From positions 124,001 through 188,000 of the forward strand of contig NZ_JAMQOJ010000005.1 in assembly GCF_031626495.1 (NCBI RefSeq): a stretch of 64,000 nt of DNA, read 5' to 3'. The notes beneath the pieces were generated by a model that had not been told where the DNA came from, made no database searches, and saw only the letters and a program-made list of their open reading frames with translations. The DNA comes from Natrinema sp031626495. Lineage in GTDB: Archaea; Halobacteriota; Halobacteria; Halobacteriales; Natrialbaceae. Shown here one piece after another: positions 35,755 through 43,115 of the stretch. Numbering within the stretch: position 1 is the first letter of the stretch; each line of letters opens with the position of its first letter. Position numbers and translations under genes: made by a program.

Positions 35755-35806
35755 AGAGATCTTTTACAGGCGATTATTACAGTCTTAATAATCGTCTTAG
35801 ATCTCT
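35755..35806. repeat. 52-bp nested palindrome
   Basis: The outer arms AGAGATCT (35755-35762) and AGATCTCT (35799-35806) are exact inverted copies. Inside them CGATTATTA (35771-35779) and TAATAATCG (35786-35794) form a 9-bp stem around CAGTCT. Spacers are 8 and 4 nt. It lies in the AT-rich gap between the wHTH gene and moaE, about 80 bp upstream of the wHTH ATG. It could be an operator, a terminator for moaE (stop at 35926) or both. Confidence 0.65.
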
Positions 35807-35925
35807 CGAGACGTTTTAAAACAGCTGCTAACTCATTATCGCCGACAAAATAATCACGATCGATAGACTCTCGTATTCCCTGACCGTTCCGCTGTTTTAG
35901 CCCGCTCGATGAACGAACGTAACGG

Positions 35926-36762
35926 TCAGGATCGGTCGTGGACCCAGAACTCATCCTCGACCGTCACTTCCTTCTTGAACAGCGGGACTTCGTCTTTCAG
36001 ACGGTTGATTCCGTCTTCGACAGCCTGAAACGCCTCTGCGCGGTGGCCCGCGAGGACGACGACGAAGACGATGTCCTCGCCGTCCGCCACGGCGCCCGTC
36101 CGGTGGTAGAGTTCTACGTCGAAGACGCCGTCCCGTGCCTCGAGATCCGATTCGAGGGCAGTCATCCGCTCGTCGGCGACGCCCTCGTACTTCTCGAACT
36201 CGAGGTATTCGGTCCGCGCGTCGTCTTCACTGTCTTTCGCGCGGACGCGGCCGGTGAACGTCGCGATCGCACCCGCGCGGTCGGCGCTGGGCGAGCGCTT
36301 GACGCGGGCGACCAGCGATTCGAGGCTCTCGTGGGGTTCGGCGGACTCGAGACGCGCGACGAGATCGTCGAGTTCGAGATCGGCGGGGCCGTCGACGGTC
36401 GCGAGAACCGGACCCTCGGGCTCGTGCTCGTCTGCGTCGGCGCCGACGACGATCGACGGATGACGGAGCGTCCGCACGCCGACGACCACCGCGTACTCGC
36501 AGTCGGTCGACAGACTATCGAGCGCGTCGCCGACCGACATTCCCGTCCCGGACGCGGCCCAGTCGCCGTCGACGCCGAGATCGTAGATGACGTCACCGCC
36601 GAACGTGATCGCCTCGCTGGCGTGCGTGCCGTCGGCGATCGTCGCGTCGTATCTGACCACGCCGACGCGCCCCCGCTCGGAGAGTCGATCGACGATCCGG
36701 TCGACGACGCGCTCGAGCGCGTCGCCGCCGGCACCCCCATCGCGAACACCGAGTACGTGCAT
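35926..36762 (-). CDS. moaE: MoaE domain fused to a degenerate MobB-like domain
   Basis: A 278-residue protein. Residues about 150-278 are MoaE, the catalytic large subunit of molybdopterin synthase (AIATFTGRVRAKD, EKYEGVADERM, YHRTGAVADGEDIVFVVVLAGHR, LFKKEV with the conserved Lys). Residues 1-120 follow the MobB outline (MHVLGV start, VVRYDA, AVVVGVRTLRHPSIVVG), but the Walker A site reads GVRDGGAGGDALERVV, without the GK(S/T). So the N-terminal domain has probably lost GTP binding. MoaE needs a MoaD-like partner, which in haloarchaea is a SAMP protein. Confidence 0.9.
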   Translation of the reverse strand: MHVLGVRDGGAGGDALERVVDRIVDRLSERGRVGVVRYDATIADGTHASEAITFGGDVIYDLGVDGDWAASGTGMSVGDALDSLSTDCEYAVVVGVRTLRHPSIVVGADADEHEPEGPVLATVDGPADLELDDLVARLESAEPHESLESLVARVKRSPSADRAGAIATFTGRVRAKDSEDDARTEYLEFEKYEGVADERMTALESDLEARDGVFDVELYHRTGAVADGEDIVFVVVLAGHRAEAFQAVEDGINRLKDEVPLFKKEVTVEDEFWVHDRS

Positions 36763-36811
36763 GTTCGAACGATGGACGGGTCCGGCTTTGTAGCTGTCGG
36801 CGAGAAAGCCC

Positions 36812-36841
36812 TGCGCTGAGCGGCCGCGGCCGCTCAGCGCA
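36812..36841. repeat. 30-bp perfect palindrome
   Basis: TGCGCTGAGCGGCCG at 36812-36826 is followed immediately by its exact reverse complement (36827-36841), with no spacer. It lies in the 214-bp region between the divergent moaE and CapA-like genes, 50 bp from the moaE ATG. A perfect spacer-less palindrome of this length is uncommon in a coding-dense haloarchaeal chromosome. Confidence 0.8.
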
Positions 36842-36884
36842 CCCCTTTCAGTCCCACCCCACCGCACTCCTTTCAGTCCCACCC
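36839..36884 (+). repeat. Two 21-bp direct repeats
   Basis: GCAC-C/T-CCTTTCAGTCCCACCC occurs at 36839-36859 and 36864-36884 with one mismatch and a 25-bp period. The first unit overlaps the end of the 30-bp palindrome by three bases. Only two units are present, so it is not a CRISPR array. Confidence 0.7.
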
Positions 36885-36976
36885 GGCGGCTCCGCAACCG
36901 GCCGGCCATCACACGGCGACAAATCGGCACCGCAGCGGTGGCTCGAAATTTTGCACCTACGGAACGAACGCCCAGT

Positions 36977-38005
36977 ATGTCCCTTCGAATCGGCTTCACG
37001 GGCGACGTAATGCTCGGCCGGCTCGTCGACGACCGCCAGCATGATCGCTCCGTCGACGCGGTCTGGGGGAACACGCTCGAGCGCCTGCGCGGACTCGACG
37101 GGCTGGTGAGCAACCTCGAGTGCGTGCTCTCGACGCGCGGGCGGGAGTGGACGCGAACGCACAGACCGTTTCACTTCCGAGCCGATCCCGACTGGGCCGT
37201 CCCCGCGCTCGAGCGCGCCGGCGTCGACGCCTGCGCGCTGGCGAACAACCACGTCCTCGACTACGAGGCGGCGGCGCTGCGGGACACCCTCGCAGCGCTC
37301 GACGAAGCGGGGATCGCCCGCGCGGGCGCCGGCGAGACGATCGACGAGGCGCTCGAGCCAGCGGCGTTCACGATCGGTGGTTCAGACACCGAACTCGACG
37401 TGGCGATGATCTCGCTCACCGACAACACGCCGGAGTACGCCGCCGACGAAAATTCGCCCGGAACGGCCCGGGTCGAGTTCGACGTCGAAACGACGGAGAC
37501 GCGTCAGCGGGTCGCGGCGGCCCTCGAGCGCGCCCGCGGGACGGATCCCGACCTGCTGGTCGCCTCGCTGCACTGGGGGCCGAACATGGTGACGGAGCCG
37601 CCGGAGTCGTTCCGCGAGTTCGGGCGCTGGCTCGTCGAACACGGCGTCGACATCGTCCACGGCCACAGCGCCCACGTCTTCCAGGGGATCGAGATTCACG
37701 ACGGGAGTCCGATCGTCTACGACGCGGGCGACTTCGTCGACGACTACGCTGTCGATGACGACCTGCGGAACGATCGGAGCTTCCTGTTCGTACTCGCGGT
37801 GACGGCCGACGGACGGCCGACCGAACTCCGACTCCATCCGACGCAGATCGACGATTACGCCGTCCACGAGGCGAGGCCGGGGGCGGCCGCGTGGTCCCGC
37901 GACCGGATGCGCGAGCTATCGGAGCCGTTCGGGACCGAGTTCGATCGAGACGGGGAGACGCTCGTTCTGCCGCTCGATGACGGTGAGCCGGACGGTAACG
38001 ATTGA
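36977..38005 (+). CDS. CapA/PgsA-like metallophosphatase family protein
   Basis: A 342-residue protein with the CapA-type phosphoesterase core: FTGDVMLGR at residues 6-14, VSNLECVLS, ACALANNHVLDYE, VASLHWGPN and the metal motif VHGHSAHVFQGIE. In bacteria the family acts in poly-gamma-glutamate capsule anchoring; some haloarchaea make that polymer, but no capB/C genes are present here. There is no signal peptide or membrane anchor, so a cytoplasmic phosphatase is just as likely. The ATG at 36977 starts at the conserved strand. Confidence 0.85.
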   Translation: MSLRIGFTGDVMLGRLVDDRQHDRSVDAVWGNTLERLRGLDGLVSNLECVLSTRGREWTRTHRPFHFRADPDWAVPALERAGVDACALANNHVLDYEAAALRDTLAALDEAGIARAGAGETIDEALEPAAFTIGGSDTELDVAMISLTDNTPEYAADENSPGTARVEFDVETTETRQRVAAALERARGTDPDLLVASLHWGPNMVTEPPESFREFGRWLVEHGVDIVHGHSAHVFQGIEIHDGSPIVYDAGDFVDDYAVDDDLRNDRSFLFVLAVTADGRPTELRLHPTQIDDYAVHEARPGAAAWSRDRMRELSEPFGTEFDRDGETLVLPLDDGEPDGND

Positions 38006-38098
38006 CCGATCGCTCGGACCCGGCTCGAGCGGTGTGTCACCACGTCGTCCGGGCAGTTGACAACCCTTAAGATAGCAACTCCGCTACACCGGGGTAGT

Positions 38099-38824
38099 AT
38101 GAAAGTGGTCGTCTCTATCGGCGGGAGCGTCCTCGTACCCGAGCCCGGCGGGGATCGGGTCGCCGAACACGCTGCCGTCATCGAAGACCTCGCGGCGGAC
38201 GGCTGTCGAATCGGTGCCGTCGTCGGGGGCGGCGGCGTCGCTCGCGAGTACATCTCGGCCGCACGGGACCTCGGAGCGAACGAGATCGAACTCGATCAGC
38301 TCGGGATCGACGTGACGCGGCTGAACGCCCGGCTGCTCATCGCCGCGCTCGGCGAAGGATCCGTGACTGCGCCCGCGAAGGACTACGAAGAGGCCAGCGA
38401 GGCGCTGCGCCGCGACGACATCTGCGTCATGGGCGGGGTCGCGCCGGCCCAAACGACCGACGCCGTCGGGGCCGCCCTCGCGGAGTACATCGACGCCGAC
38501 CTGCTGGTCTACGCGACGAGCGTTCCCGGCGTCTACAGCGCCGACCCCAACGAGGACGACGACGCGATCAAGTACGACGACCTCTCCGCGGCGGAGCTGG
38601 TCGACGCCATCGCCGGCCTCGAGATGAACGCCGGCGCGTCGGCCCCGGTCGACCTGCTGGCGGCGAAGATCATCGAGCGCTCGGGGATGCGCACCATCGT
38701 CCTCGACGGCACCGACCCCGATCGGATCGCGCGGGCGGTCCGCCACGGCGACCACGAGGGGACGGACATCGTCCCCGACGGCGTCGGCTCGGAACCGACC
38801 TACTGGGCGAGCGACGAGCGATGA
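38099..38824 (+). CDS. pyrH: Uridylate kinase
   Basis: A 241-residue amino-acid-kinase-family enzyme phosphorylating UMP to UDP. Motifs: VSIGGSVLVPE at the start, VGGGGVAREYI, the RLNARLLIAALG helix, MGGVAPAQTTDAVGA (phosphate donor/UMP loop) and LVYATSVPGVYSADP. It has the archaeal length. A TATA-like CTTAAGA at 38066-38072 lies 27 nt before the ATG. Its TGA overlaps the lysS ATG (ATGA). Confidence 0.93.
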   Translation: MKVVVSIGGSVLVPEPGGDRVAEHAAVIEDLAADGCRIGAVVGGGGVAREYISAARDLGANEIELDQLGIDVTRLNARLLIAALGEGSVTAPAKDYEEASEALRRDDICVMGGVAPAQTTDAVGAALAEYIDADLLVYATSVPGVYSADPNEDDDAIKYDDLSAAELVDAIAGLEMNAGASAPVDLLAAKIIERSGMRTIVLDGTDPDRIARAVRHGDHEGTDIVPDGVGSEPTYWASDER

Positions 38825-40482
38825 GCGACGAGAGCCCCTACACCCTGCAGCGCGAGGACGGCGCGGACGCGCGCCACGCCTTCTGGGCCGACACCGTGGC
38901 GGATCGAATCGAAGAACGAAACCCGTCGGAGCCGATCGTCGTCAAGGGCGGCATCTCTCCCTCGGGCGTCCCCCACCTCGGCAACGTCAACGAGATCATG
39001 CGCGGCTACTTCGTCGCCGAAGTCCTGCGCGACCGGGGCCACGAGGTCCGGCAGGTCTTCACCGCCGACGACCGCGACCCGCTCCGGAAGCTGCCGCGAA
39101 CCCTCTGCGATCTCGAGGGGAATCTCGTCGACCTCGGCGAGGTCGACGCCGGCGCGCTCGGCCGGAACCTCGGCGCGCCGTACACCGACATCCCCGACCC
39201 CTTCGGCTGCTGTGACTCCTACGGCGACCACTTCGCGACCATCATCGGGGACAGCGCCGACGCCGTCGACGTGCCGATCGATCTCGTCTCGAACACGGAA
39301 CTGTACGAATCCGGCGAGTTCGAGGACGTGACGCGGTTCGTCCTCGAGCACCGGGACCGAGCGCGGGAGGTCCTCTCGGAGTACCAGGACAAGGTCGACG
39401 AGGACTACGTCCCGTTCAATCCGATCTGCGAGGAGTGTGGCAAGATCACCGAGACGGTGACGAGCGTCGACCTGGACGCCGGTGACGCGGGGACCGTCGA
39501 CTACGAGTGTACCGACATGGACGCCGGCGATCAGACCATCGACGGCTGTGGCCACGAGGGAACCGCGACGCTGCGAGAGGGCAAACTCCCCTGGCGCTTC
39601 GAGTGGCCGGCCCAGTGGCAGCTGCTAGGCGTCGACTTCGAGCCGTTCGGGAAGGACCACGCCGAGGGGTCCTGGCCCAGCGGCCAGGACGTCGCCCGCA
39701 ACGTCCTCGAGATCGAACCGCCGGTGCCGATGGTCTACGAGTGGTTCACGCTCGAGAACGAACCCTTCTCCTCCTCCGAGGGGAACGTCATCCTCGTCTC
39801 CGACGTGCTCGAGTTGCTCGAGCCGGAGGTCCTGCGCTACTTCTTCGCGAAGGACCCCTCGAAAGCGCGGGACTTCAGCATCGAGCGCCTCGACCAGCTG
39901 GTCGACGAGTTCGACCGACTCGAGGCGATCTACTTCGGCGAGATCGAGGGAAGCGAGGACGAGGAGGCGTTCGCCGAGCGCGTCTACCCCTTCGTAGTCG
40001 AAGAGCCTCGAGAAGAACGGATCCGACTGCCCTACACCTTCGCCGCGGTGCTGGGAATGACCGACGACCCCGACCTGCGCGAGGAGATCGCCCGCCGCGA
40101 GGGGCACATTCCCGACGACGCGCCCGAATGGGCCGTCGAGGGCGCCTTAGAGCGCGTCGAACAGGCCCGGAACTGGGCGCGCCGCACCGGAAACGAGTTC
40201 GATTACGAACTCAAGCGCACCGAGCTCCCCGCCCACGACTTCGATTCGGACACCGAAGCCGCGCTCGCGGAGCTGGCAGACTTCATCGAGGAGGGCCACG
40301 ACCCCGACGAGATTCAGGGAGAGATCTACGAGACGGCCAAGCGCCACGACGTCGACGTCGGCGACTTCTTCGGCGCCGGCTACCGGTTGTTCTTCGACGA
40401 AGAGCAGGGGCCGAAGCTCGGCCCGTTCCTCGCGAAAGTCGACCGCGAGTTCGTCGTCGGTCGGCTCCGGCGAGAACGGTGA
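38821..40482 (+). CDS. lysS: Lysine--tRNA ligase, class I
   Basis: A 553-residue class I lysyl-tRNA synthetase, the archaeal form unrelated to the bacterial class II enzyme. The HIGH-type signature is PSGVPHLGN near residue 46, the KMSKS-type signature is SSSEGNVIL near residue 322. Cys pairs (ICEECG; YECTDMD; GCGHEG) fit a zinc-binding insertion. The ATG overlaps the pyrH stop, so the two are co-translated. The site-2 protease gene follows 65 bp downstream on the same strand. Confidence 0.96.
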   Translation: MSDESPYTLQREDGADARHAFWADTVADRIEERNPSEPIVVKGGISPSGVPHLGNVNEIMRGYFVAEVLRDRGHEVRQVFTADDRDPLRKLPRTLCDLEGNLVDLGEVDAGALGRNLGAPYTDIPDPFGCCDSYGDHFATIIGDSADAVDVPIDLVSNTELYESGEFEDVTRFVLEHRDRAREVLSEYQDKVDEDYVPFNPICEECGKITETVTSVDLDAGDAGTVDYECTDMDAGDQTIDGCGHEGTATLREGKLPWRFEWPAQWQLLGVDFEPFGKDHAEGSWPSGQDVARNVLEIEPPVPMVYEWFTLENEPFSSSEGNVILVSDVLELLEPEVLRYFFAKDPSKARDFSIERLDQLVDEFDRLEAIYFGEIEGSEDEEAFAERVYPFVVEEPREERIRLPYTFAAVLGMTDDPDLREEIARREGHIPDDAPEWAVEGALERVEQARNWARRTGNEFDYELKRTELPAHDFDSDTEAALAELADFIEEGHDPDEIQGEIYETAKRHDVDVGDFFGAGYRLFFDEEQGPKLGPFLAKVDREFVVGRLRRER

Positions 40483-40547
40483 CGCCGATCCGGCGGGTAG
40501 ACCCGTAGACAAAAGCCATTTGAGAACGCCGCACGGAGGTAGTATCA

Positions 40548-42389
40548 ATGGACTACGGTTCCTTCGCCCTCGTCTCACCCCCCGCGATTTACGGCTCGGA
40601 ACTCCTCACCTGGGTGTTGCTCGGACTCGCGCTCTACTGGGGGGCGGTCGTCGCACTCCAGAACGCGGGTCGACTACCCGACTACATCGGCACGCAGGGC
40701 CCGATCCTCACCTTCCACACGAAACGCGGCCGAGAGTTGCTCGACAGGCTCGCCCGTCCGAAACGGTTCTGGCGAGCGTGGTCGAACCTCGGCGTCGGCA
40801 TCGCCCTGGTCGTGATGGTCGGCATGTTCGTGTTTCTCCTCCAGGCGTCGATGAGCGCTCTTTCGTCGCCCCAGCCGGCGACATCGGCCGTGCGCCAACC
40901 GCGGAACATTCTCGTCATCCCTGGCGTCAACGACTTCCTGCCGCTGTCGGCCACGCCCGGCATCGTCTTCGGGCTGCTCGTCGGACTCGTCGTCCACGAG
41001 GGCGGCCACGGACTGCTCTGTCGCGTCGAGGACATCGAGATCGACTCGATGGGGATCGCGATGCTGGCGATCCTCCCCGTCGGCGCGTTCGTCGAACCCG
41101 ATCAGGAGAGCAGCAAGGCAGCCTCCCGCGGCGGCCAGACGCGGATGTTCGCCGCCGGCGTCACGAACAACTTCGCGGTGACGATCCTCGCGTTCGCCCT
41201 GCTGTTCGGGCCTATCGTCGGCGCGATCGGTGTCGCGCCCGGAGCCGCCGTCGGCGGCGTCGCACCGGACTCGCCCGCCGCCGAAGCCGGTATCCAACCC
41301 AACGACCGTATCACGGCGGTCGACGGTACCCCGGTCGAGGGCAACGAGGAACTCGCGGAACGAGTCGAGGCCAGTCAGGGCGAGCAGATGACCGTCGAAC
41401 TCAACGGCGAGGAGACGGTGACCGTCGACCGGGCGTTGTCCGTGACTGCGGCGATGGACGACGGGCCGACGGGACTCTCGACCGGTGACAAGATCCTCGC
41501 GGTCGACGGCCAGTCCATCGCGACCGAACGCGGCTTCTTCGACGCCGTCGGCGACGACGGCCGGGTCACGCTGACGATCGAGCCCGCAGACGGCGGGGAG
41601 CGCGTCGAGCGAACGGTCCCGATCGGCGCCGCGGTCTCGGTCGTCGATGGCGAACCGCTCGCGGCCGAAACCGGTCCGACCGACGAGACCTTCGTCATCA
41701 CTCGGTTCGACGGCGAGCGGGTCCACAACTACGAACAGCTCGGCTCGCTGCTCGAGGAGACCGAGCCCGGTCAGGAGGCCACCGTGACGGGCTATTTCGG
41801 CGAGGAGCAGCGGACGTACACCGTGACGCTCGACAACAATCCGCGGACCGGCAGCGGTTTCCTCGGAATTCAGGCGAACCCGGGAACATCCGGCGTCACT
41901 GTCAGCGACATCGGCGTGCAGCTCTACCCGGCCGGGGAGTATCTGGCGCTGCTGGGTGGGAACGGGGACTCGCCGTTCGGCCCCATCACCGACACGTTCC
42001 TCGGACAGATCGGGATCGCGCTCTTCCTCCCGATCTTCGGCGTCATCGGCCTGATGCCGTTTAACTTCGCCGGCTTCACCGGCGGAATCCAGAGCTTCTA
42101 CGAAGTCCAGGGCGCCCTCGGGGCGTTCGGGGACGGGACGGTCTTCCTGCTGGCGAACCTGCTGTTCTGGACCGGCTGGATCAACGTCCAGCTCGGCTTC
42201 TTCAACTGCATCCCGGCGTTCCCCCTCGACGGTGGCCACATTCTCCGGACCAGCACCGAGGCGGTCGTCTCCCGGCTCCCGATCGACGCGACGCGCGGCA
42301 TGGTCCGCGTGGTGACGACGACGGTCGGGGTGACGATGCTCGTGAGCTTCCTCCTGATGCTGTTCGGCCCGCAACTGTTCGGTGGCTGA
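40548..42389 (+). CDS. Site-2 protease family zinc metalloprotease with PDZ domains
   Basis: A 613-residue membrane protease. The zinc motif is VHEGGHGLL near residues 148-156 and the second metal site is NCIPAFPLDGGHIL near 553-566. Between them lie two PDZ-like repeats (DSPAAEAGIQPNDRITAVDGTPVEG and GLSTGDKILAVDGQSI). At least six hydrophobic segments are visible. It is likely to cut membrane proteins after a first cut elsewhere. GGAGGT lies 7 nt before the ATG (40535-40540), a well-placed Shine-Dalgarno. Confidence 0.92.
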   Translation: MDYGSFALVSPPAIYGSELLTWVLLGLALYWGAVVALQNAGRLPDYIGTQGPILTFHTKRGRELLDRLARPKRFWRAWSNLGVGIALVVMVGMFVFLLQASMSALSSPQPATSAVRQPRNILVIPGVNDFLPLSATPGIVFGLLVGLVVHEGGHGLLCRVEDIEIDSMGIAMLAILPVGAFVEPDQESSKAASRGGQTRMFAAGVTNNFAVTILAFALLFGPIVGAIGVAPGAAVGGVAPDSPAAEAGIQPNDRITAVDGTPVEGNEELAERVEASQGEQMTVELNGEETVTVDRALSVTAAMDDGPTGLSTGDKILAVDGQSIATERGFFDAVGDDGRVTLTIEPADGGERVERTVPIGAAVSVVDGEPLAAETGPTDETFVITRFDGERVHNYEQLGSLLEETEPGQEATVTGYFGEEQRTYTVTLDNNPRTGSGFLGIQANPGTSGVTVSDIGVQLYPAGEYLALLGGNGDSPFGPITDTFLGQIGIALFLPIFGVIGLMPFNFAGFTGGIQSFYEVQGALGAFGDGTVFLLANLLFWTGWINVQLGFFNCIPAFPLDGGHILRTSTEAVVSRLPIDATRGMVRVVTTTVGVTMLVSFLLMLFGPQLFGG

Positions 42390-42420
42390 GCGAGCCGGTC
42401 ACGAGCGCCGATCCGGCGGG

Positions 42421-42948
42421 CTACGACTCCCCGGGGTCGATGCCGTGCCGGTCGTAGAACTCTTCGGGCGTCTCCTCGAGGCGCTCGAACTCGGTATCGA
42501 AGTAGTGTTCGTGGTGGCGGACGACCTGTTCGACTACCCAGCGACTGAACTCCTCGTCGAACCGCCACTCGCCTTCGGTTTCGGGGATCTCGAATCGGTC
42601 GTCCGTCGAGAACGCCGCGTACACGTGGAAGAAACCGAGGATGACGTCGGCGAAGTCGCTGGCCTTCTCGCAGCCGGTTTCGCGGCGCTCCTCGAGTTCG
42701 GCGTGACCCACCTCGGTGAGCTCGAAGTACTTCCGATCGGGCTCGTCCGCGCGCTCGATGCGCTCGGCCCAGCCTTTCTCCTCGAACTTGTAGAGGATCG
42801 GATACACGGAGCCGTACGACGGCTCCCAGTGACCACCGCTGAGATCTCGGATCTCTTTCAGTATCTCGTAGCCGTACCGCGGTTTCTCCTCGAGCAGCTC
42901 GAGGACGAGGTAGGCGATGAGTCCTTTCGGCGGCCCACTTTTCCGCAT
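42421..42948 (-). CDS. PadR-family transcriptional regulator
   Basis: A 175-residue regulator. The N-terminal winged helix is typical of PadR (LIAYLVLELLEEKPRYGYEILKEI and YGSVYPILYKFEEKGW, with the Y-P-x-L-x-x-L wing motif). A C-terminal dimerisation region (about 80-175) follows. PadR proteins commonly repress genes for membrane transporters or stress enzymes; the ligand and target are unknown here. pitA begins 168 bp away, divergently, and is a candidate target. Confidence 0.9.
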   Translation of the reverse strand: MRKSGPPKGLIAYLVLELLEEKPRYGYEILKEIRDLSGGHWEPSYGSVYPILYKFEEKGWAERIERADEPDRKYFELTEVGHAELEERRETGCEKASDFADVILGFFHVYAAFSTDDRFEIPETEGEWRFDEEFSRWVVEQVVRHHEHYFDTEFERLEETPEEFYDRHGIDPGES

Positions 42949-43115
42949 GTACCTCGTGGATTAAACGGACGGACGTAAAGGGTTTCGGTCAGATCCGGCG
43001 ACAGTCGGCAGACGACCGGACGGCGGCCCCGTAACGACGGGGCGAATGACTGGGAGACGGAGGAACGCGGGACAAAACCCGGCCCTTCTTGGCCTCGCCG
43101 CTCCAACCGCCGCGC

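Noticed and set aside
36839..36884. Two 21-bp repeats considered as a CRISPR start
   Set aside because: Only two units, a 4-bp gap rather than a spacer of 30-40 bp, and no cas genes.
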